A stretch of DNA of 6,121 nucleotides, taken from positions 1 through 6,121 of the forward strand of contig JAQTVK010000065.1 in assembly GCA_028706795.1 (NCBI GenBank). The letters are read 5' to 3'. Every line of letters starts with the position of its first letter. Position 1 is the first letter of the stretch. Made by a program: the position numbers and the translations under genes. The notes under the pieces are model-generated. The model ran no database searches. It worked only from the letters and a program-made list of their open reading frames with translations, and was not told the origin of the DNA. Shown piece after piece: positions 1 to 5,074 of this stretch. This stretch comes from Candidatus Omnitrophota bacterium (GTDB lineage: Bacteria; Omnitrophota; Gorgyraeia; Pluralincolimonadales; Pluralincolimonadaceae).

Positions 1-1
1 C

Positions 2-115
2 GCGAAACGCCTGCTCTCCTGGTTCAGGCGCGACAAGAGGGTGGAATGGATAATGCTGGACGATAATTTTGATACCGGCCAGACGGCGCGGGAGATATGG
101 AAAAAGCTCTCTTAG
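2..115 (+). CDS. miaA: tRNA dimethylallyltransferase, C-terminal end only (partial)
   Basis: This open frame enters from the left edge and ends at TAG 113-115, leaving 37 residues. The segment WFRRDKRVEWI (residues 7-17 of the visible part) fits the conserved C-terminal 'WFR+D.R..W' block of MiaA, and the remaining tail ends in a helix-like EIWKKLS. MiaA transfers a dimethylallyl group to N6 of A37 in tRNAs that read UNN codons. The P-loop and catalytic region lie outside the window, so the call rests on this one block plus context: miaA commonly precedes hflX (in E. coli as miaA-hfq-hflX). The hflX start codon lies inside this frame, giving a 19-bp overlap, and no hfq lies between them. Identification is fairly likely but made from a fragment. 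Confidence 0.8.
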   Translation, partial: AKRLLSWFRRDKRVEWIMLDDNFDTGQTAREIWKKLS

Positions 116-1359
116 TCACGGTCGAATTTTTCGATAAGAGATACAAGAACACCTGGAAGCTGGATGACGTCAACTTCGAGCTCAGGGAGCTCGTCAGGTC
201 CGCCGGCCTCGAGGTCGTCGACCTTGTCGAGTGTTTCAAGGAAGCCCCGACGGCCGCCCAGTATATCGGCAAGGGCAAGGCCGGGGAGATCGGCCTCATC
301 TGCAAGGATAAAGGCGCGGACGTCGCCATATTCGGCGACGACCTCTCCTCGACCCAGCAGCAGAACCTCGAAGATATAATGAACATAAAGGTCATCGACA
401 GGACCCAGCTCATCCTCGATATATTCGCGCACAGGGCGCATTCTATCGAGGGAAAGGTCCAGGTCGAACTGGCCCAATTACAATATCTCCTGCCGCGCCT
501 GAAAGGCAAAGGCATAATGCTTTCGCGGCTCGGCGGCGGCATCGGGACCAGGGGCCCCGGCGAACAGAAGCTTGAGATGGACCGCCGGAAGATAAGGGAG
601 AAGATCGTAAAGCTTAAGGACGAGCTTGAGAAGATCCACGCGCGCAGGGAGGGCCTGAGGCGCAAACGGCATGAGAGCGACCTCTCGATAGTCTCGCTGA
701 TCGGCTATACTAACGCGGGCAAATCGACATTGCTCAACGCCCTTACCGATTCCGAGGTCATAGCGCAGGACAGGCTCTTCTCGACGCTAGACCCTACGGC
801 GCGAAGATTTTTATTGCCGAACAACCAGAAAGTCGTCTTCGTCGATACCGTCGGGTTCCTGCATAATTTGCCCCACCATCTTATAGAGGCGTTCAAGGCG
901 ACGCTCGAGGAGGTCGTGGAGGCAGATGTCCTTATCCATGTCCTCGATGCGTCCAGCCCGATAGCCGTCGAACTGAGCCAGGCCGTTTATGAAGTCCTGG
1001 AAGAACTGGGCATACATGACAAACCCATCGTGACCGTCCTTAACAAGATAGATAAGCTCCCGGACAAAAGCCTCGTGGAACGGATCAGGAAGGATTTCGA
1101 GAATTCCATCCCGGTCTCGGCCCTGCGTAAAGAGAACCTGGGGGAATTGGTCCAAAGGATATCCATGATCCTTTTCGCCTCGCTCGTATATGTCAAGGCC
1201 TCGATCCCGCAATCCGAAGCCAAGCTCCTTAACCAGGTCTACAGGGAAGCGAGCATAATAAAAAGGGAATTCAAGGGCGACTACGTCTATCTTGAAGCGG
1301 ACATGCCTGCCAGGCTAAAAAATTTACTTGACAAAAAAGGCTTTTGTGCTAAACTTTAG
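97..1359 (+). CDS. hflX: GTPase HflX, ribosome-splitting factor
   Basis: A 420-residue protein of normal family length. The N-terminal HflX domain spans about 1-195 and includes IGKGK (57-61), DRTQLILDIF (101-110), the helix around EGKVQVELAQLQYLLPRL, and the glycine loop LGGGIGTRGPGE (145-156), followed by a basic coiled helix. The G domain follows: P-loop GYTNAGKST (203-211), a switch I segment around FSTLDPTARR, DTVGF (250-254), NKID (316-319) and SA (341-342). All GTP-binding motifs are intact. In E. coli, HflX binds the 50S subunit and splits stalled or heat-damaged 70S ribosomes; the same role is inferred here. ATG 97 gives the expected N-terminus and overlaps the miaA end by 19 bp. The nearest purine run, GGGAG 90-94, is only 2 nt away, so translation is probably coupled to miaA. 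Its last codons also contain the chaperone operon promoter. Confidence 0.96.
   Translation: MEKALLVTVEFFDKRYKNTWKLDDVNFELRELVRSAGLEVVDLVECFKEAPTAAQYIGKGKAGEIGLICKDKGADVAIFGDDLSSTQQQNLEDIMNIKVIDRTQLILDIFAHRAHSIEGKVQVELAQLQYLLPRLKGKGIMLSRLGGGIGTRGPGEQKLEMDRRKIREKIVKLKDELEKIHARREGLRRKRHESDLSIVSLIGYTNAGKSTLLNALTDSEVIAQDRLFSTLDPTARRFLLPNNQKVVFVDTVGFLHNLPHHLIEAFKATLEEVVEADVLIHVLDASSPIAVELSQAVYEVLEELGIHDKPIVTVLNKIDKLPDKSLVERIRKDFENSIPVSALRKENLGELVQRISMILFASLVYVKASIPQSEAKLLNQVYREASIIKREFKGDYVYLEADMPARLKNLLDKKGFCAKL
1328..1355 (+). promoter_or_regulatory. Sigma-70-type promoter of the hrcA-grpE-dnaK operon
   Basis: A perfect -35 box TTGACA (1328-1333) is followed after 16 bp by TAAACT (1350-1355), which matches the -10 consensus at 4 of 6 positions. 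The predicted transcription start is about 1361-1363, at the left end of CIRCE, which is the usual geometry for HrcA-controlled promoters. The whole promoter lies within the last ten or so codons of hflX. This is a vegetative-type promoter controlled by a repressor, with no sign of a dedicated heat-shock sigma factor site. It is predicted from sequence only. Confidence 0.8.
1346..1352 (+). repeat. Extra CIRCE-like half-site overlapping the -10 box
   Basis: GTGCTAA at 1346-1352 is identical to the inner seven bases of the right CIRCE arm (GAGTGCTAA) and the exact reverse complement of TTAGCAC (1360-1366) in the left arm. It forms a 7-7-7 inverted repeat with that arm around the spacer ACTTTAG. 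It overlaps the first bases of the -10 element and encodes the Ala-Lys region near the HflX C-terminus. The match is exact; function as a third HrcA contact or an alternative RNA stem is inference. Confidence 0.55.
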
Positions 1360-1386
1360 TTAGCACTCATCCCAAAAGAGTGCTAA
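1360..1386 (+). promoter_or_regulatory. CIRCE operator (HrcA-binding site), perfect consensus
   Basis: The left arm TTAGCACTC (1360-1368), a 9-nt spacer (1369-1377) and the right arm GAGTGCTAA (1378-1386) match the CIRCE consensus TTAGCACTC-N9-GAGTGCTAA at every arm position. It begins on the base after the hflX TAG and ends 13 bp before the hrcA ATG. HrcA dimers bind CIRCE and block transcription; the site covers the predicted +1. In RNA the arms form a 9-bp hairpin in the 5' leader just upstream of the hrcA Shine-Dalgarno. Confidence 0.98.
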
Positions 1387-1388
1387 TC

Positions 1389-1393
1389 AGGAG
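1389..1393 (+). promoter_or_regulatory. Ribosome-binding site of hrcA
   Basis: AGGAG lies 6 nt before ATG 1400, which fixes the hrcA start. It begins only 2 nt after the right CIRCE arm, so the CIRCE hairpin in the mRNA sits directly against it. Confidence 0.85.
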
Positions 1394-1399
1394 TTTAAG

Positions 1400-2446
1400 A
1401 TGGCCGTAAGTGACGCAATATCAAGGAGAAACAAGATTCTGGAAGTAGTGGTAGATTCATACGTTTCTACCGCTGTTCCGGTCGGCTCTTTAGCCGTTTC
1501 GAAGAAGATCAGGGAGCGGCTGAGCCCGGCGACCATCAGGAATATCATGGCTGAGCTCGAGGATATCGGATATATCACCCATCCGCACACCTCTGCGGGC
1601 AGGATGCCTACGGACAAGGGATACAGGTATTACGTCGACTCTATCATGGAGCCGAAGCAATTGACCGCTGACGAGAAGGGATTCGTGGAAGGGGTATTAA
1701 ACCAGGAGGCGGATGAGCTTGAGGACCTGATAAGGAGGGCCGGCAAGATCATATCGCAGCTGACCGGGCAGGCCTCGCTTGTAAGTTTCCCGTGCACCAA
1801 GAGAAGGACATTCAAGAGGATCGAGCTTATCCCGGCCACAAAGACAAAGATATACGCGCTTTTGTTTACCGCACAGGGCCTGGTAAAACATTCCATATTC
1901 GAAGTGCATGAAGTCATTGAAGAATCGGAACTTTCCAAGGTATCGAGATTCCTCAATGAAGAATTGGACGGCCTGCAGCTGAACGATATCGCCGGACACA
2001 TGCTGAGGAAGGTCCTCGGCGAAAGCGACCCGTTCCAGTATCTCTTCAAGGAGGCGTCCGAACTGCTGAACATGTCGCATATACTCGACGAAAGCGAGGA
2101 GAGGTTCCTGCTTGAAGGCGCGCACCATATAATAGAGCAGCCCGAATTCAGGGAAGCCGAAAAGGTGATGGGATTACTCAAGGCCCTCGAAGGAGAAGAT
2201 GAGATACTCGATATAATGCAGAGAGACCTTAATGAAGAGAAGGCGAGCATCCACATAGGGGCGGAAAATCCTTTTGACGACATAAAAGATTGCAGCATCG
2301 TAATGTCGAACTACAGGATCGGGAACCAGAATATAGGAAGCGTCGGCGTAATAGGGCCTACGCGCATGGATTATTCCAGGGCTGTCCGCGCCGTAGAATA
2401 CGTCAGCAATTCCTTCAGCAATCTCTTGGCGAGATTAAGCGAATAA
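1400..2446 (+). CDS. hrcA: Heat-inducible transcription repressor HrcA
   Basis: A 348-residue protein of normal HrcA length. The N-terminal winged-helix DNA-binding domain covers about 1-75, including the recognition region SPATIRNIMAELEDIGYI (about 42-59). It is followed by the family signature TSAGRMPTDKGYRYYVD (64-80). The central GAF-like dimerisation region follows, and the C-terminus carries the conserved block from IGAEN (286-290) through CSIVMSNYRIGNQNIGSVGVIGPTRMDYSRA (298-328) to AVEYVSNSF. HrcA binds CIRCE and represses chaperone genes; in the Bacillus model its activity depends on GroEL. A perfect CIRCE directly upstream implies autoregulation. It is the first gene of the chaperone operon, with grpE starting 13 bp downstream. 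No truncation or missing block is seen. Confidence 0.98.
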   Translation: MAVSDAISRRNKILEVVVDSYVSTAVPVGSLAVSKKIRERLSPATIRNIMAELEDIGYITHPHTSAGRMPTDKGYRYYVDSIMEPKQLTADEKGFVEGVLNQEADELEDLIRRAGKIISQLTGQASLVSFPCTKRRTFKRIELIPATKTKIYALLFTAQGLVKHSIFEVHEVIEESELSKVSRFLNEELDGLQLNDIAGHMLRKVLGESDPFQYLFKEASELLNMSHILDESEERFLLEGAHHIIEQPEFREAEKVMGLLKALEGEDEILDIMQRDLNEEKASIHIGAENPFDDIKDCSIVMSNYRIGNQNIGSVGVIGPTRMDYSRAVRAVEYVSNSFSNLLARLSE

Positions 2447-2447
2447 T

Positions 2448-2453
2448 AAGGAG
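2448..2453 (+). promoter_or_regulatory. Ribosome-binding site that decides the TTG start of grpE
   Basis: AAGGAG lies 6 nt before TTG 2460-2462, optimal spacing. There is no in-frame ATG near the start that would retain the N-terminal helix, so this strong Shine-Dalgarno is the main support for the rare initiator. Confidence 0.8.
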
Positions 2454-2459
2454 AGAGTT

Positions 2460-2990
2460 TTGGCGGAAGATAAAAAAGTCCATATCCACGAAAGCGAACT
2501 GAACGCCCTGAAGGAAAAGGCGTCGAAGGCCGACGAATGCCTCGATAAGATGCTGCGGATGCAGGCGGATTACGAGAACCGCAGGAAGAGGCAGGATAAG
2601 GAAAAGCTCGATTTCCTGAAGTTCGCGAACGAAGGCCTTGTCACGGAACTTTTAAGGGTGATGGATGATTTCGAGCGCGCGATAGATTCGGCCAAGAACA
2701 CGAATGACGCGAAAGTATTGCTCCAGGGCATCGAGATGGTCAGGCACGACTTCGAGGATATATTGAAGGAAAGCGGATTGAAGACGATAGATCCCAAGGG
2801 CCAGCCTTTTGACCCGGAGAAACACGAGGCGATCGAGCATATGGAAGACGATACCCATCCGGCGAACACGGTGCTCGAAGTGATGAGAAAAGGATATGAA
2901 TTGAACGGCAAGGTATTGAGGCCGGCGTCGGTCAAAGTTTCAAATAACAAGGAAGAACAAAAACAAGAAGACGATAAGGAGGAAATATAA
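2460..2990 (+). CDS. grpE: Nucleotide exchange factor GrpE
   Basis: A 176-residue protein, a little shorter than E. coli GrpE because its disordered N-terminus is short. A long charged dimerising helix covers about 10-105 and contains ADYENRRKRQDKEK (36-49) and the DDFERA segment (69-74). The C-terminal beta domain that contacts the DnaK nucleotide-binding domain holds PKGQPFDPEKHEAIE (112-126) and ends in the signature GYELNGKVLRPASVKV (145-160). A Lys/Glu-rich tail follows. GrpE releases ADP from DnaK and in E. coli acts as a thermosensor through its long helix. The start is TTG, supported by AAGGAG 6 nt upstream. The dnaK ATG lies one base after the stop, and the dnaK Shine-Dalgarno is inside the last codons of grpE, implying coupled translation. 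Confidence 0.97.
   Translation: MAEDKKVHIHESELNALKEKASKADECLDKMLRMQADYENRRKRQDKEKLDFLKFANEGLVTELLRVMDDFERAIDSAKNTNDAKVLLQGIEMVRHDFEDILKESGLKTIDPKGQPFDPEKHEAIEHMEDDTHPANTVLEVMRKGYELNGKVLRPASVKVSNNKEEQKQEDDKEEI
2976..2982 (+). promoter_or_regulatory. Ribosome-binding site of dnaK, inside the grpE 3' end
   Basis: AAGGAGG lies 9 nt before ATG 2992 and is the longest Shine-Dalgarno match in the window, as expected for a highly expressed chaperone. It is embedded in the last grpE codons (Lys-Glu-Glu), so terminating grpE ribosomes would keep it open. Confidence 0.85.
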
Positions 2991-2991
2991 A

Positions 2992-4938
2992 ATGGCAAAG
3001 GCAATAGGGATAGACTTAGGTACATCGAACTCCGCAGCAGCGGCGATGGAAGGCGACCGGCCGTCTATAATACCGTCGGCAGAGGGCGCGGGAGTGGCGA
3101 GCGGAAAAGCATTCCCGTCTTACGTGGCATTCACGAAGGACGGCACCCGACTGGTCGGCGAGCCGGCGCGCAGGCAGGCCGCGATAAACCCGGAAGGCAC
3201 GATACAGGCCGCGAAACGCAAGATGGGCACGGATTTTAAATTCAGCGTATACGGCAAGGATTATACGCCGCAGCAGATATCCGCGTTCATACTGCAGAAG
3301 ATCAAGCAGGATGCCGAGGCGTACCTGGGCGACAGCGTAAGCGAGGCGGTCATCACATGCCCCGCATATTTTAACGATAACCAGCGCCAGGCTACCAAAG
3401 ACGCCGGCGAGATCGCAGGCCTGAAAGTATTGCGAATAATAAACGAGCCGACGGCCGCATGCCTGGCATACGGCATCGACAAGGCCGAAAAAGAGATGAA
3501 GATAATGGTTTTCGACCTCGGCGGCGGCACGCTCGATGTCACCATCATGGAGATGTGGTATGACAAGGAGCAGAAAGCGAGCGGTTTCGAGGTTTTGTCC
3601 ACCAACGGCGACACGCAGTTGGGCGGGACCGACATGGATAACGCACTGATAGATTATCTCGTTGGCGCGTTCAAGCGCGAGACAGGCATCGACCTAAAGA
3701 ACGACAAGATGGCGATACAGAGGTTGCGCGAGGCCGCCGAAAAAGCCAAGGTAGAGCTTTCGAGCACCGTGCAGACCGACATCAACCTGCCGTTCATCAC
3801 GGCCGACGCGTCGGGGCCGAAGCATTTTACCCACACGATAACACGCGCGAAGCTCGAGGACCTGATATCCCCGATAGTCAACAGGTGCCGCGCTCCGATG
3901 GAGAACGCCTTAAAAGACGCCAAGCTTTCTTCCGGCGGCGTCGACAGGGTCATACTCGTCGGCGGACCGACGAGGATGCCGATAATCCAGAAATTCGTCG
4001 AGGATTATGTCGGAAAGAAGATAGAGCGCGGGGTCGACCCGATGGAGTGCGTCGCTTTGGGCGCCGCGATACAGGCCGCCGCGTTAAAAGGAGAGATAAA
4101 AGACATACAGCTGCTTGATGTCACTCCGCTTTCGCTGGGCATTGAGACTTTAGGCGCCGTGTTCACGAAATTGATAGAGAGGAATACGACTATACCGACG
4201 CGCCAGAGCCAGACGTTCTCTACGGCTCAGGATAACCAGCCCGCGGTCACGATACGCGTATTACAGGGCGAGCGTCCGATGGCCAACGATAACGTCGAGC
4301 TCGGCCGTTTCGACCTGGTCGGCATCCCGGCAGCCCCGAGGGGCATGCCGAAGATCGAGGTTACGTTCGATATCGACGCCAACGGCATCGTGCACGTCAA
4401 CGCGAAAGACGTCGGCACCGGTAAAGAGCAGTCGATAAAGATCACGGCTCCGAAGAAACTCTCAAAAGAAGAGATAGACAAGATGGTCAAGGAAGCCGAG
4501 AAGTTCGCTTCCGAGGACACAAAGAAAAAGGAAGAGGTCGAGGTCGTCAACCAGGCCGATAACCTCGTCTATACGACCGAGAAGTCGCTTAAAGACTACG
4601 GCGACAAGGTAAGCCAGCAGGACAGGGCGAACATCGAGGCCGGCTTGAACGACCTGAAGCAGGCGATAAAGGATAAGAACGTCGACCGCATCAAGAAATC
4701 GATGGAGAGCCTGCAGCAGGCCTCATATAAACTGGCGGAAGAAATATACAAGTCGAGCCAGCAGAAAGGCCAGCCCGGAGGACCGGGTACAGGCCCGCAA
4801 GCCGGACCTGAAGAGCCGCAGGGCGGCCCTACGGGCGGCCCGGAGACGGGCCCTGAAGGCGGCCCCGGCAAGAAGGACGACATCATCGATGCAGATTTCC
4901 GCGCCGAGGACGAGGACGATAAGAAGAAAAAACGGTAA
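2992..4938 (+). CDS. dnaK: Molecular chaperone DnaK (Hsp70), insert-less type
   Basis: A complete 648-residue cytoplasmic ATP-dependent chaperone. The nucleotide-binding domain (about 1-370) carries Hsp70 signature 1 IDLGTSNS (7-14), NEPTAA (151-156, with the switch proline P153), VFDLGGGTLDVTIM (173-186), NGDTQLGGTD (205-214, with T208 equivalent to the E. coli autophosphorylation threonine) and signature 3 VILVGGPTRMP (320-330). The interdomain linker is IQLLDVTPLSLGIETLG (372-388). The beta substrate-binding domain runs to about 490 and a helical lid to about 590. A Gly/Pro-rich tail (594-626) follows, then the usual DDIIDADF-type end, extended by an acidic stretch and KKKKR. The segment after KRKMG (75-79) lacks the roughly 23-residue insert of proteobacterial DnaK, and five extra residues precede FPSYVAF. 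It works with the flanking GrpE and DnaJ and should be under CIRCE/HrcA control. Confidence 0.99.
   Translation: MAKAIGIDLGTSNSAAAAMEGDRPSIIPSAEGAGVASGKAFPSYVAFTKDGTRLVGEPARRQAAINPEGTIQAAKRKMGTDFKFSVYGKDYTPQQISAFILQKIKQDAEAYLGDSVSEAVITCPAYFNDNQRQATKDAGEIAGLKVLRIINEPTAACLAYGIDKAEKEMKIMVFDLGGGTLDVTIMEMWYDKEQKASGFEVLSTNGDTQLGGTDMDNALIDYLVGAFKRETGIDLKNDKMAIQRLREAAEKAKVELSSTVQTDINLPFITADASGPKHFTHTITRAKLEDLISPIVNRCRAPMENALKDAKLSSGGVDRVILVGGPTRMPIIQKFVEDYVGKKIERGVDPMECVALGAAIQAAALKGEIKDIQLLDVTPLSLGIETLGAVFTKLIERNTTIPTRQSQTFSTAQDNQPAVTIRVLQGERPMANDNVELGRFDLVGIPAAPRGMPKIEVTFDIDANGIVHVNAKDVGTGKEQSIKITAPKKLSKEEIDKMVKEAEKFASEDTKKKEEVEVVNQADNLVYTTEKSLKDYGDKVSQQDRANIEAGLNDLKQAIKDKNVDRIKKSMESLQQASYKLAEEIYKSSQQKGQPGGPGTGPQAGPEEPQGGPTGGPETGPEGGPGKKDDIIDADFRAEDEDDKKKKR
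4771..4869 (+). repeat. Gly/Pro-rich repetitive tail of DnaK
   Basis: Residues 594-626 of DnaK are nearly all Gly, Pro, Glu, Gln and Thr, arranged as an imperfect GGP..GP pattern (GGPGTGP, QAGP, QGGPTGGP, ETGPEGGPG). The DNA is correspondingly rich in GGCCC and GGNCC runs. It sits between the helical lid and the conserved acidic C-terminus and is probably a disordered linker. Confidence 0.7.
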
Positions 4939-4950
4939 GAAGCAAGAGAT

Positions 4951-5053
4951 GCCTTGAAATTTAACGTCTCGCGAAGAGCCGTTTTATGACGCAGTAGATA
5001 TACGGTTTAAGCGAGTAATAAAAGAAGGCCGAGCGAGACTTAAATTTCAAGGC
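4951..5053. repeat. Long imperfect inverted repeat in the dnaK-dnaJ gap
   Basis: This element fills most of the 136-bp gap (4939-5074). GCCTTGAAATTTAA (4951-4964) pairs fully with TTAAATTTCAAGGC (5040-5053), giving 14 bp. After one bulged C (4965), GTCTCGC (4966-4972) pairs with GCGAGAC (5033-5039), 7 bp. Further in, GCC 4978-4980 pairs with 5027-5029, TTTTAT 4982-4987 with ATAAAA 5018-5023, and CGC 4990-4992 with 5011-5013, leaving an 18-nt loop. An alternative pairing, CCGT 4979-4982 with ACGG 5002-5005, is possible. No T-tract follows, so it does not look like a standard intrinsic terminator, and I see no target-site duplication or convincing gene. It could be an mRNA processing or stability structure, or a dispersed palindromic repeat copy. 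Confidence 0.85.
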
Positions 5054-5066
5054 TTGTGTGTTTATT

Positions 5067-5071
5067 GAGGG
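5067..5071 (+). promoter_or_regulatory. Weak, close ribosome-binding site of dnaJ
   Basis: GAGGG ends 3 nt before ATG 5075, closer than optimal and a shorter match than those of hrcA, grpE and dnaK. It begins 13 nt after the end of the long hairpin, so the hairpin base lies at the edge of the likely ribosome footprint. Confidence 0.6.
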
Positions 5072-5074
5072 ATT

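Noticed and set aside
24..665. A 213-codon open frame on the minus strand, antisense to hflX
   Set aside because: It is Ser/Arg/Pro-rich with no recognisable domain and lies opposite a clear HflX frame. Such antisense frames arise from the codon bias of the + strand gene.
1630..2298. A 222-codon open frame on the minus strand, antisense to hrcA
   Set aside because: Low-complexity, Ser-rich translation opposite well-conserved HrcA blocks, with no domain I recognise.
4945..5060. Insertion-type element (MITE) with terminal inverted repeats
   Set aside because: Flanking bases (AGAT on the left, TTGT on the right) show no target-site duplication. Only copies elsewhere in the genome could revive this.
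4951..5066. Intrinsic terminator after dnaK
   Set aside because: The stem is far longer than usual and its 3' side is followed by TTGTGTGTTTATT, not a run of T. Weak attenuation cannot be excluded.
4954..5066. A separate promoter for dnaJ (TTGAAA at 4954, GATATA near 4997, TTTATT at 5061)
   Set aside because: No pair of -35 and -10 boxes has 16-18 bp spacing with acceptable matches.
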